This document shows, piece after piece, positions 46,527 through 56,530 of a DNA stretch of 64,000 nt. This stretch comes from Anastrepha obliqua (lineage: Eukaryota; Arthropoda; Insecta; Diptera; Tephritidae), in the NCBI RefSeq assembly GCF_027943255.1, contig NC_072894.1, forward strand, positions 61,135,601-61,199,600, in the 5' to 3' direction. Every line of letters starts with the position of its first letter. The stretch's first letter is position 1. The notes beneath the pieces were generated by a model. It searched no databases. It saw only the letters and a program-made list of their open reading frames with translations, and was not told the origin of the DNA. The position numbers and the translations under genes are program-made.

Positions 46527-47335
46527 ACATTCTGTCAAATAAATATCGGGAATTGTTCATTTAAAAAGCGCGCTTACAAATATGTCTAAATTTTTTTTGC
46601 TGGGATGTTGGTACAACTGTCCTCTACATTGTCGCAGAGTTTGATCCTGATCTGTCAATTAGCTTGTTTTTGGCATTTAATTATATCAGTTAACCCGGCA
46701 CATCATAACAGGTGATGAGACGTGAGTATATAAGTTTGACATGCAAACCAGTCTACAGGTGGCTGCATGGCACTACCGACATGATCCGAAACCCAGAAAA
46801 CCACGTCAAAATCGGTCAAAAGTAAAAGTCATGCTACTCGTGTTTTTTTTTATTGGCATGGTGTTATGCACTCGGGATTCATTCCCAATGGTACTATAGT
46901 AAATAAAGAGTACTATTTGGAAGTTATGCGACATTTTTGAGAGAATGTGCGTAGGAAACGGCCGAATGGAAAGAAAACTCATGGATCTTGTACTATGGTA
47001 ACGCACTGTCTCACAAGGCTCATATTGTGAACACTTTTTTGACCAAAAACTCGACAAATATCATCGAACAACCACCGTATGCATCGGATTTAACCCTCTG
47101 TGACTTTTTAATTTTGCGGACGCTGCTTTGAGTCGGTAGAGAATTCGCTGAAGAAGCTGAAGAAGATACCTTCAAACGCGTTTGAAAGGAGGAGCTTTGA
47201 TGACTGGACTAATCATTGGCGTATGCGTATTGCTTCGAATGGAGCCTATTTTAAAGGCGACTAAATAAATTTTGATAATTAAATAATTACTTTGCGTTTT
47301 ATTGAACAATTCCCGGTACTTTTTTGACAGAATGT
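46527..47335 (+). mobile_element. mariner with matching ends and an N-terminal deletion
   Basis: An 809-bp element. The left end ACATTCTGTCAAATAAATAT then CGGGAATTG and the right end, complemented, ACATTCTGTCAAAAAAGTAC then CGGGAATTG are nearly identical. The DNA-binding half is deleted. The catalytic half is readable with stops: ITGDET near 46708 (first Asp), WHYRHDPKPRKPRQNRSKVK, MLLVFFYWHGVMHSGF near 46830-46880, KEYYLEV, then a damaged second-Asp block near 46995, and finally MRIASNGAYFKGD before TAA at about 47262. This is a different mariner lineage from those at 30, 33 and 42 kb. Confidence 0.8.
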
Positions 47336-47880
47336 ATATATTTCAGGAGTTTTTTAATTATTAGTGTTTTTAGTTCGCAGCTCAATTATTACAGTTTAAA
47401 TGCAAAATAATTTTCCTGCAACGAAAAGAAAAGAGTATGCAAACTGCAGTCATGCACAGTGTTGCATTTTGCCTGTAGCCTAATCGAATTTAATTAAAGG
47501 TAGTTGTGTAGCAAAAAAGCAATTATGCATGTAGGTCGGAAGTTTGAATCAAATATATTTTGTTGCTGTTTAAGGTGAAACTAATTTTTTACATTTTTGT
47601 CAGGGTAAGTGTTCCGATTCGAGAACTGAAATTGCATCGGGTGTTTTTTAGCTTTAGCTGCAAGAGAATTATCGATATCGATGACTAGGTTTAGACAGCT
47701 GAAAATGGCAAACTGTTCCCGATTGTAATGCAAATCATTTGAAAAATATTTCCGTTTTGCGTTATCATTTTAAGGTGTAAAGCTCTTAAAAGGCATCCAT
47801 TATCAGTAAATGTGTTCATATATACTTTATGCATGCGACATGCGAGAGTCGCCTTTTATATTTTGCACCCAATAATGAAA
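47336..47880. other. no gene seen
   Basis: No motif or shared repeat was recognised. Confidence 0.5.
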
Positions 47881-49065
47881 ACATAGTGAAATAACTATGA
47901 AACTGGCTTTACCGTTTTTTCAAAATTATCTCCTTGGTAGTTAATACACTTCTGTATTCGCTTAAACCAATATTCAAAGCACTCTTGCCATTCAGAAGAG
48001 TATTAATATTTGCTAAAGCGCCGATTATGAGGCGCATAGTGCCAAAGCTAATGATTTCCACATATTTCTATCTCTTGCATTGTGCCCAAATTAAGTCCAG
48101 TTGAGATCGCTGCCAGTTATTTCGTCATGCAGGCAGCGTCGCCAGGATCGTCTTGGTCTTCCCCTGAGTCTATACCCTTGTGGACTCCATTCTAAGGCCA
48201 TCAGAAGAGTATACCTTAAAGCTAAACTGTTCAATGGCTTCTTAAAGCATTGAAAAACCCTGAGAGTGCATTTTACTTTTGTTGTTCGAGAAATGAAAAA
48301 AATCATTAAGTGGGATGTCACATTAATTCGCTCTTTTGAGTGCTCTTGTGTGCGTCGATACATGAGAGCTCGCATTGTCTTGGTGAATGATGATTCGTTT
48401 CTGTGGGCGGTTTTTCTTAATTATCCAAAAAACTTCTCGGAAACAAATGCTTGTTTACTACTCAGAATTGACTGTTTTAAGTTTCTTTAGTGGTACAGTA
48501 GCGACATGCCCAGATTTTCCGAAAAAACAAGCGACCATTTGCTTCATGACGCTTATTCCGCGAACAACTTTTGTTGGATATCCTCTTTGGGGCTACCCTA
48601 GATTGCTATTTTGTTTCCATAGACATGTTTTGTACTGAATATCTTCAACATTCCTTTACACCAAACGACGCGAGCCTTTTATTGGGGGATTGTCAAATTA
48701 TCTGGGTACCATCTGAGAACTAATCTGCTTGACGACCAAATATTCATGTAATATGGTAGTCCGAATAATGCTTAAGTTTGCCTCTATCTGGTGATATGTC
48801 ACATAACCATCCGGTGTTATCAATTGACACAGATGGTTTCTGGTACAACAACCGTTTCTGGACGGCCTTCACGAAATTCATTCCGCAAGAATCCACGGCA
48901 ATATTTGTACTCATCGTGTCAGCGTCTCACAGTGGCTAAATGTGGTGCTTTTACGCCAAAAGAAGAAATAAACTGACCAATGCACTCCTTATTCGTTTTA
49001 CTATATAACTGATCCGTATCTCGATACTTACCGTAAATATGAGACTTCATACGATTCAAAAGTTC
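47881..49065 (-). mobile_element. mariner relic interrupted by a LINE tail
   Basis: Minus-strand transposase in pieces. QFISSFGVKAPHLATV lies near 48920-48970, NEFREGRPETVVVPETI near 48830-48880, and YYMNIWSSSRLVLRWYPDNL near 48690-48750. KQMVACFFGKSGHVATV lies near 48495-48545, QDNASSHVSTHTRALK near 48325-48380 (second catalytic Asp), and SNNKSKMHSQGF near 48270. After the inserted LINE piece comes SSEWQECFEYWFKRIQKCIN, then YQGDNFEKT, at 47900-48000. The segment carrying the first Asp is missing. Terminal repeats were not recognised. Removing the insertion 48004-48200 and one target copy restores continuous homology. Confidence 0.75.
48004..48200 (-). mobile_element. RTE-type LINE tail inserted in the mariner, 12-bp target duplication
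   Basis: A 197-bp insertion flanked by perfect TCAGAAGAGTAT at 47992-48003 and 48201-48212. On the minus strand it reads LEWSPQGYRLRGRPRRSWRR, then HDEITGSDLNWT and, after a stop, ARDRNMWKSLALALCAS. This is the terminal GKRxRGRPxxTWRR...W..aLC segment of RTE-like LINE proteins. The extreme 5-prime truncation and variable-length duplication are normal for target-primed reverse transcription. A relative lies at 51774-52130. Confidence 0.82.
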
Positions 49066-49110
49066 TTTTCTTCTAGCGGTCACTTCTCGGCAGGCAATAG
49101 AAAACCGTTT
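49066..49110 (+). mobile_element. SINE body fragment, copy I
   Basis: TTCTAGCGGTCACTTCTCGG followed by CAGGCAATAGAAAACCG matches the central SINE block (TAGCGGTCGCCCCTCGG, CAGGCAATGGCAAACC). It adjoins the N-terminal side of the 47.9-49.1 kb mariner and sets a limit for that element. Confidence 0.5.
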
Positions 49111-49880
49111 AGTAGATTTCAGCATTAAAGACGCTTTTCATTGAAACTGTTTGCTATTCGGAGGTGGTATATAACTGCGGGTTCTTCAATTTGTAGAACA
49201 AAATACAGACACATGCCAGAATTTGAAAGGGAAACTCCGCCAAATCCGCTTCGATCGTGTATGTGTTAATTGTCTATGCAAGCATGCAATTATTTGCATT
49301 ACGCCCACTCTGCCAACATGAATTTCCAATTGCATATGCACACTTGCAAATGTTTTTATCATTTCCACATAATTTATAGCCGACTGAAATTGTTTAAGCG
49401 ATGCCACATTTCTACGCTGTACGCAACCGAGTTGCCTTTTAAGAGCATTCCAGCAAATTCTACTTCACCCGTACTCTCTTTCAGTCTATCAACAAACATC
49501 ATAACAATAGCAAGTCTGTCAGCCCATGTGCCAATTCGCTGCAGTCATATTGTATGCAAACGCTTCAATTTCCATAATTGTTTCAAAATTATGGAATGTG
49601 CGTGTGCCTCACAATAACCGGAATTTCAATTCCACGCAATACATGCGTAGATTCACATGCACAGTATGTATGTACGAACATATGTATCGACAGAGTCATT
49701 CCATAAATTGGGAATACGCAATTCACTTAAAATATGAAAATTTATGGCAAAGCCAAAGTGTCCTTTTAGGGAAAACCTGAACTAGTCAAACAAATTCTTG
49801 GTAAAGAAATAGTTTGTATGATTGCGCCAATTGTGGACCACTTAAATTGGTACAACATCGTGATATTTCAGTTTTTTTCG
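49111..49880. other. no gene seen
   Basis: A 115-codon frame at 49270-49617 plus overlaps a 73-codon frame on the other strand. It shows no motif. Confidence 0.45.
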
Positions 49881-50772
49881 AATTTTACCATCCCGGTATT
49901 TTCCGGATATCTCTATTGTAGTTCAAACATCTTGAGATTAGTCTCGAAATTGAGATACATATTATTTTGTAACAACTTAGCTATGTACATAAAGCGATAT
50001 TGAAACATTTGAATACCACTTTTTTAGAACGATGTATATTTTGCCTCAAAATAGGCCTCAGGTTCAGCGATAATCTCTTCATTCGAGCGAAATTTCTTAC
50101 CGGCGACAATTGTTTTAGGTCTGCGTCGCCAGTAGTCGCTGACAGCCAAACCTGGCGGATACGGTGGATGTGGGAGCAATTCGAAGTTCAATTGCCTTTG
50201 TTTTGATTGACTTGTGATACGGTGCGTTGCCTTGGTGAAGCAATTTTTTTCTTTGCCATATGCGGACATTTCTATACAATTTCAGTCTTAAAATGCTCCA
50301 ATAACGCTATATATGTAGTATTCACTGTTAATTTATTCCCTTTCCCAAGAGAGTCAATGAATATTACGCCTCGCGCATCCCAAAATACAGACACCTTAAC
50401 CAATTCTTGCCAATTGTTGTGCTTTTGGGCGCTTTGAACTAGGTTCACCATTTACTGTCGACTCAGATGACGATCGCGTGACGACGTGAAGTGAGGGATC
50501 CATGTTTCAGCCATTGTTCACTGCGTTCTGCATCATCAGTGTCTCTACAACCATGTTTGAAGTCAGCAAACCATCGTTTTATTGTTGTTTCTGATGAAGA
50601 GGTCTTCCAATTATACCTTTCCAGCCCTTGTTTCACTTGTGCGATATTTTTTCCATCAGTGTAAAATTAAAACACGCAATTCTTTTCGATGCTAACTGAG
50701 TGCTAACGGAAAAAGAGCTGAATACAATAAAACTAGTGGCATTTATATGTTAGGCCCGGGACTTTTCAGTTC
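49881..50772 (-). mobile_element. mariner relic, irritans-like
   Basis: The right end, complemented, reads AACTGAAAAGTCCCGGGCCT, like the terminal repeats of irritans-group mariners. Minus-strand coding pieces follow: SETTIKRWFADFKHGCRDTD then DAERSE near 50510-50580, VSVFWDARGVIFIDSLGKGN near 50330-50390, ALLEHFKTEIV near 50285-50310, and LNFELLPHPPYPPGLAVSDY near 50130-50190 (third Asp kept), then KKFRSNEEIIAEPEAYFEAK near 50030-50095. The segment with the first Asp is deleted. The second-Asp block is damaged (ATHRITSQ). The left end is not clear, so the left boundary is approximate. Confidence 0.72.
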
Positions 50773-50967
50773 ATGTGCTAATTTTAATCTCGTAAAATTA
50801 AAGCAGAATAATTGGAAAGTAGTAGGCTGTAATATATTCATTAATGTTAAGATAAAAAATCAAGCACGCCAGTGCAACTTCTTAGAACATATGTAAATAT
50901 ATTCGTACTGCTCTTTGATAAAAAAAGGTAGAAGCGTTCAAAACATATTCATATTTGCTATGCAACT

Positions 50968-51483
50968 AAAGTGAAACACGCTTTCTTTTTCTATAAAAAG
51001 CGATTTTTCTGTCTTCACTGTAAATGTTTTATCTTGGTATTTTCAAAGCATAAAACGACCGGTAATAACATCCCTAGACATCCTTGATATCCTTACTGGG
51101 CGAAGACATTTGAGTTGTCTCCAGGGACCACAATTCACCAAAGTGAAACACGCTTTCTTTTTCTATAAAAAGCGATTTTTCTGTCTTCACTGTAAATGTT
51201 TTATCTTGGTATTTTCAAAGCATAAAACGACCGGTAATAACATCCCTAGACATCCTTGATATCCTTACTGGGCGAAGACATTTGAGTTGTCTCCAGGGAC
51301 CACAATTCACCAAAGTGAAACACGCTTTCTTTTTCTATAAAAAGCGATTTTTCTGTCTTCACTGTAAATGTTTTATCTTGGTATTTTCAAAGCATAAAAC
51401 GACCGGTAATAACATCCCTAGACATCCTTGATATCCTTACTGGGCGAAGACATTTGAGTTGTCTCCAGGGACCACAATTCACC
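50968..51483. repeat. perfect tandem triplication, 3 x 172 bp
   Basis: Three head-to-tail copies start at 50968, 51140 and 51312 and end at 51483. By eye they are identical throughout. Each unit starts AAAGTGAAACACGC, contains CATAAAACGACCGGTAATAA and TTGAGTTGTCTCCAGGGACC, and ends CACAATTCACC. The unit has no long open frame and matches nothing else in the window. Identity between copies in a region of old, decayed repeats points to a very recent duplication, recent conversion, or an assembly artefact. Confidence 0.95.
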
Positions 51484-51773
51484 TGCTCCTCGAATACGAT
51501 GCAATTTTGAAAAGAGGAAGAAAATATTGGTATAATAAATGTTATACTTTCGGAGGAGAGTCATATATATGCTCAGCCCAGCCCTGTAATATTTTACATT
51601 TCACAAGGTTTTACATGTCAATCAAACTAAACGACCTTGACACGAAAACACTTATTTCTGCTGTACTCAAAGTCAAAGTAAAGAAAACAAAATATTTGGC
51701 GATACATGCTGTCAAAACAAATCAGCACGCATACCAAACTTCGAATCTCTAATTTCAACATTAAGTGTTAAGT

Positions 51774-52130
51774 ATTTGTAAATTGCAGCCTGAGGTATAT
51801 CCTGCGCATTTGTTGCCGAGACAATTGGATATCGAATCCCGACTTACACCGGCGATGCCAACAAATCCACTCGCGTAAGAAATCAGAGAGAGAACAAGTG
51901 GAGGTGGCTTATTCATACGTTACGCAAGGGACGCATGGACAGACAAACATTAGACTGAAATCCTTAGGGTTAGCTGAACCGAGACAGACCTAGAGGTAAA
52001 TGGCGCCGTTGAATGGAAAATGAAAGTAAACCTTCGAGCAAAAACCTGACGTAGCAGCAAGTAGAATTAAAAACAGGGAACAGAACGGAGTGGAAAAATT
52101 TTGCTTTGGCCCTATGCTCCGAAACGTAGC
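51774..52130 (+). pseudogene. RTE-type LINE C-terminal fragment
   Basis: The complement-free plus strand gives LRYILRICCRDNWISNPDLH then RRCQQIH near 51790-51865, RKWRWLIHTLRKGRMDRQTL near 51890-51950, then shifted pieces, and RIKNREQNGVEKFCFGPML near 52060-52115. The order (LR.ILRI.W....sN.dL..R..., KWRWiGHTLRK, ...NR..W..f...L) is that of the end of RTE-like LINE proteins and joins on to the type of tail seen at 48004-48200. Two or more frameshifts. Confidence 0.6.
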
Positions 52131-52181
52131 TCGAGTCGATGTTTTCACAAGTGATCATGACCTGTATGATAACATACCTGG

Positions 52182-53364
52182 ACAAAGTGAAATGCAAAAT
52201 AAGAAAGACTGGCGTCATAAAAATGTTTTTGATGGCACCATCTTTTTAGTGCGTTGGAAGTTGCATCCCTAGCTGACTTCCAGTGAAAGCTTGGTGATAT
52301 TCGGTTCAAGGGAAGCGAATTTATTGCGTTTAAAGTGTCAGTATGTTTGTGTCATTGGTACAAAAATGAGTTTCGAACAAAGAGCTAATATCAAATTTTG
52401 TTTTAAAATCCGAAACATTTGAATTGATTAGAAAAGTTTATGGCGATAACTGTCTATCTCGTGCCAGAGTTCATGAGTGGTGTACACGTTTCAAAGATGA
52501 TTGCGATGACATGAATGACAATGAACATACGGTAAAATCAGTAATCACCGATACTCTACCGAAATTGTTCGCAAATTTATCAAAAATGAACCGAAACATC
52601 GTTGACATCCTGGAATCAGAGTTGAATACATCGATTTATAGCCTTTTAACTGATTATTTGGGTTTACGAAAGGCCTGTGCACGTTTTATTACGCACAAGT
52701 TAATTGAGAACCAAAAGTTGCTCAGAATTCAGCATTCGAAAGACCTCATTAAAGAGACGATAATTTCCTACCCAACATTCTAACTGGTGATGAAACGTGG
52801 TGCTCCCAATATGAGCCTGAAACTAGGTGTCAAAGTGCCGAATGGAAGGCCCCAGACGAGCCACCACCCAAAAACTCGCGGTTGGGAAAGTCAAAAATCA
52901 AGTCGATACTCAATTGGTGTTCGATTCCAAGGGAATTATCTTCAAGGAATTCGTGCGGACAGCTCAAACTGTCAATGCAATTTTCTATCTTGCCGTTTTG
53001 AAGCGTTTGTTGCATCATCTCATCGATCCACTCTTGTGACTGATTTTTTGACGAAAAAACGCATTTTAACTATCAATCACTCACCGTATTCGCCTGGTAT
53101 GGCTCCTGTGACTTTTACCTATTCGGAAAATTGCATTTGGCCATGAAAGGAAAACGTTTTGAGTCCGTAGAGGCCAACCAAAGGCTCGTACCGACATCCT
53201 GAAGGACATTTCGGTCAATGACCTGAAACACGCTTTCAGATAGCGCAAAACACTGCATCAAGGCCATAGCGGACTAAATTGAATAAATGAACTCGAATTA
53301 TCTGAACAAAGCTCTTTTTGTTTCTATTTTAGGTCAGTCTTGTGTATTTTGGACTTCACCTTGT
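52182..53364 (+). mobile_element. mariner element with both ends, decayed frame
   Basis: A 1183-bp element. The left end ACAAAGTGAAATGCAAAATA then AGAAAGACTGGCG and the right end, complemented, ACAAGGTGAAGTCCAAAATA then CACAAGACTGACC align base for base with few differences. The transposase begins MSFEQRANIKFCFK at about 52365. After a shift the frame 52424-52783 gives IRKVYGDNCLSRARVHEWCT, YSLLTDYLGLRKACARFITH and QKLLRIQHSKDLI. Then come LTGDETWCSQYEPETR (first Asp, near 52785-52830), KIKSILNWCS, and GKLHLAMKGKRFESVEANQR near 53125-53180. The blocks holding the second and third Asp are unreadable. This lineage differs from the others in the window. Confidence 0.82.
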
Positions 53365-54791
53365 ATAGTTTCTGACCCAGTAAGTTTTTGTTTTGGTAAG
53401 GACCAAAAATGATGTGTAGTTTTCAACTACAACGAAATTTTGAATTTGAATTTCTAATACAATCTTGGGTGCTGCAGACTGCAGTTTAATTTTCGTTTTT
53501 TTTTTAAATTCGTTGAATTTAACTCTGCTCCGAGACATCTATTATCTGCCGAATTACTAACTCCAAACTTTCGAAAAAGCATTCAGTGGGAGACAATTTT
53601 CACTTTCAAAATTCAATAGTTTATATGGAAAAGATAATTAAATAAATTCAGAAGTAGCGAATCAGTCCGGTACTACAACTTTTTCTTGCGGGGGTGTTCC
53701 AATTCATGCATTGGACTATCTATTGAGTGGCAGCAGCCAAAAATAGCGCAAAAAATATTTGATACCAATGAATAGTGAAAAGGCTTACAGTTGTTTTTCG
53801 CTATGCGTATGTTGATACATTCATTAGCATATGCACGCATATGCGCTCACATTCATGAACCATTTGTATTTACGTAGGTATATGTTTTTATCACATTTTG
53901 TTTGCGTATGCTTGCACATTTCATTTGTCATTATAGGTGTGCCGAGACGCAGTACACCCATCTACATCTTCATTGATTTTAGTAACCATTTATTCGTTCT
54001 GTGGGAAGTTACAGACACATATGTATGCATATATGAATGTATGCATTTTAAACCTTATGCCTTTCCAGTAATAAATTAAAATTTTCATTTGGTTAGGTTT
54101 TCAGAATTCATTCCTATACAGGAACAAAATTGAGAAACCTCAAAATATGTGAAATATGCGAGAAATTTATTAATATTTGAAAACTCGGTAAAAAATAATG
54201 CACTTCGTTCATAAAACGAAATTAGGGATGATGTTGGCATATGCATTCATCTATACAAAGATTTTCAGAATGTAGAGATATGATGGATGTGAGCAGACGA
54301 TAATTTCAGTAGAAATGTATGTATATACCTTAATGAAATTGGGTATATGAGGTACACTTCGTTTAGGAAAGGAATTTAGCGAACAAGGTAATAAGCAAGG
54401 CCAATAGACTACAGAAGGTGGCACTTTCCCAAAACCGCTACTTTATTTTTCGGGATTTTGATAATTCTGACATCAGGCAACTGAATAATACAAAACAAAC
54501 AAGCAAAGGAAATGAAATTATTTGTTTGTAAATATTCAATAAATGACTAGGCAATATTGAGATTTGTGAAATTTAAACTAAACAAACTAATGAAAACGAA
54601 GTGCCGCGTGAAAGCATGAAGCATGCCGCGTGGCATGAACGTGTGTGTGTGTGTATAATTTCTTGTGTTTGGTATTTTCTATAGAAATTTGAAAAGTCAA
54701 GCCAATAAGCACCAAGAAATTTAGTAACTTCTAAGTCACTCAAGCTAAGAAACCTACTGCATTTAAAGCTCTGAGATGTAGAAGCGTAATT
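53365..54791. other. no gene seen
   Basis: AT-rich with short ATGTAT runs and a (GT)7 microsatellite at 54641-54654. No coding or mobile signature was recognised. Confidence 0.5.
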
Positions 54792-55040
54792 GAGGTGTTT
54801 GGTCGTAGTACCATTCTTGATCAGGCCCGACGAGAGGGGAGGGGAGGGGGGGGCGTACTTTTTCCCCCGGGCCCGGAGTTTTCAGAGGGACCCGGACTCG
54901 AGAGTAATTCGAATTATATGAATTAGACATAATTTGAAGGGGCCTGCATCTCAAGTTTCCCCCGGGGCCCGAATACTCTCTCCACGGCCCTGTTCTTGAT
55001 AGTCGGAGGCTAAACGGTAATCCATTAGACTACATTACCG
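54792..55040 (-). repeat. SINE-like repeat hosting a hAT MITE
   Basis: Outside the MITE, the sequence GAGGTGTTTGGTCG (54792-54805) matches the SINE 3-prime end. The far side, complemented (about 55001-55040), reads GGTAATGTAGTCTAATGG, an A-box-like TAGTCTAATGG. The order fits a short, reversed tRNA-derived element, but the body is not that of the main SINE family, so it may be a second family or a rearranged copy. Confidence 0.35.
54822..54992. mobile_element. 171-bp hAT-type MITE with 8-bp target duplication
   Basis: Flanked by perfect TTCTTGAT at 54814-54821 and 54993-55000. The left end is CAGGCCCGACGAGAG and the right end, complemented, is CAGGGCCGTGGAGAG; they differ at three of fifteen positions. 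An 8-bp duplication with ends starting CAGG is typical of hAT transposons. The interior is unusually GC-rich for this window, with GGGGAGGGGAGGGG and two CCCCCGGG-type blocks, and has no open frame. Confidence 0.85.
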
Positions 55041-55244
55041 ATACCCTAGACTTCAGACTAGAATTTAAGGTATTTTTTCCCACGTGAAAGGAATGGAAAA
55101 TAAATTTATTGGTCAAGGAAGATACCACCGCACTTTAAACCGATGTACCCAAGATGAATTGCAATGTTAGTCCGGGTGTATATTCGAAAGGTCTCGAAAC
55201 TTCCAAATTCTTTCGCCTGGCGAATTGGAATAGCAGCAAGCTTG

Positions 55245-55900
55245 TAAGATAATTATCCACAACAACTATCAGAAATACATATTTTTACGAACAGTCAAGC
55301 ATTCACCTTAGCCATAAAGTCACCAACAACCAATTCTAGAATTGTCAGACTATGCAAAGAAGAATTAAATGCCTTAGCACGCATTACATACATCACTCTC
55401 ATTTGGGTAACTGGCCATAGAAGCATAGAACGAAATGAGAAACCTGATTAGCTGGTAATACAGGGGGCTTTCTCTGGAGTATCCGAAGTGTTAGAGGTGG
55501 ACTACCCCCGAAGCGTCTACAAAAGGGAGAACTTTTTGCAATTCCAGAAGAAGCCTATTAACAGTTGCACCAACACCAACGAAGAAAAGTGTCCATAGTA
55601 AAACGAGTTAAGAACTGACGAGCTGTTACGAAAGCCAAGAATAGACATCTTTAAAACTACGTTAATAATAACCAGCCATTGGCCTATCGCAGACCATGCT
55701 ATATAACGAGAGACCAAGACGAATCGAGGGAGACAGTGTTCCACTATCTGTGCAAGTGCCCAAGGTTGGGTTTTTACGACATACAATATAATGGTGGGGA
55801 AAAACCCAATGAACAACTTGGTAAAAATTGCAGAAAAGAAAATTGATAACATAGGCAGATTTATAGTCAAATCAAGATTGACTAAATAATGGCAGGGGTT
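55245..55900 (+). pseudogene. RNase H LINE relic
   Basis: Pieces in sequence: IFTNSQAFTLAIKSPTTNSR near 55280-55340 (third RNase H position, Asp changed to Asn), ITYITLIWVTGHRSIERNEK near 55385-55445, then decayed linker, then after shifts REETVFHYLCKCPRLG-like and GKNPMNNLVKIAEKKIDNIG then RFIVKSR near 55800-55880. This is RNase H followed by the knuckle and the C-terminal helix of an I/R1-type LINE. It is more diverged from the 2.5 kb copy than the others are. Confidence 0.6.
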
Positions 55901-56261
55901 CTACCAGTGACATACTAAAATGGCACCTTTTGTGCTAATTGTGCCTTTTCTAGCTTAGAAAAAAGTCCGATAGTTAGTAGACACTTTGCAATTCTTCAGC
56001 GTTCTAGGCCGGACCATCGCTTCTTATATAAATTGCATACGTAATGTTGATCCACTTCATGATTCCTCCAGAACTGAATTCGATTATTGGCTCTGGTGCC
56101 TGTGGGGTCAATGCTAGTCCACAGTTGGCAATTCAATTCCCTTGAATACTACAGTGTTCTGGAACGCAAATAAGTACCAGCTTATTCTCTCTTGTAACAT
56201 AAATAAGCTTCCTATTACGTTTTTGAACAATCTTTGAGGAACGACATGAGTCAAATCGGGA
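55901..56261. other. no gene seen
   Basis: No motif recognised; spacer before the composite repeat. Confidence 0.45.
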
Positions 56262-56362
56262 GCATAAGGCCTTGACAAGACTTGTCTTGCATTGGTTTCG
56301 TTAACCTATTAAATTTCTGACAGGATAGGTGATTAGCCTGCCGCTACCAGTCCTAAGGACAA
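56262..56362 (+). repeat. dispersed repeat shared with 22.5 kb
   Basis: Contains CTTGACAAGACTTGTCTTGC, TTGGTTTCGTTAACCTATT and GGTGATTAGCCTGCCGCTAC, as at 22486-22575. Non-coding. It is followed within 25 bp by the (CAA)n-tailed repeat, so the two may be parts of one longer retroelement. Confidence 0.72.
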
Positions 56363-56384
56363 CGTCTTCTTGCAAAGAGAAAGA

Positions 56385-56530
56385 AGAAAGCCGTCGTTTC
56401 CACGACAGTCGGTTCTACGTTACCGAAACGACCAGGATTTATATCCGGCCAAGGACTGTCACTCCAGCAGCATTCCCCGTATGTAGGTAGGGGGAATGTT
56501 TATGCTGCTACAACAACAACAACAACAACG
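56385..56530 (+). repeat. dispersed repeat with (CAA)n tail, copy 3
   Basis: The best copy of this family: CCACGACAGTCGGTTCTACG, CAGGATTTATATCCGGCC, GGACTGTCACTCCAGCAGCA, TTCCCCGTATG...GGGGAATG (a short inverted repeat) and GTTTATGCTGCTACAACAAC with about six CAA units to 56529. The internal stem and CAA tail suggest a non-autonomous retroelement. Relatives at 21.1 and 44.9 kb lie in the opposite orientation. Confidence 0.8.

Noticed and set aside
51120..51300. LTR pair of a retrotransposon
   Set aside because: Three adjacent identical units with no internal coding region or primer-binding site between them.
50968..51483. CRISPR array
   Set aside because: The repeats are 172 bp head-to-tail units with no spacers, in a eukaryotic genome.
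55517..55870. 117-codon minus-strand frame
   Set aside because: Antisense to the LINE relic; no domain recognised.
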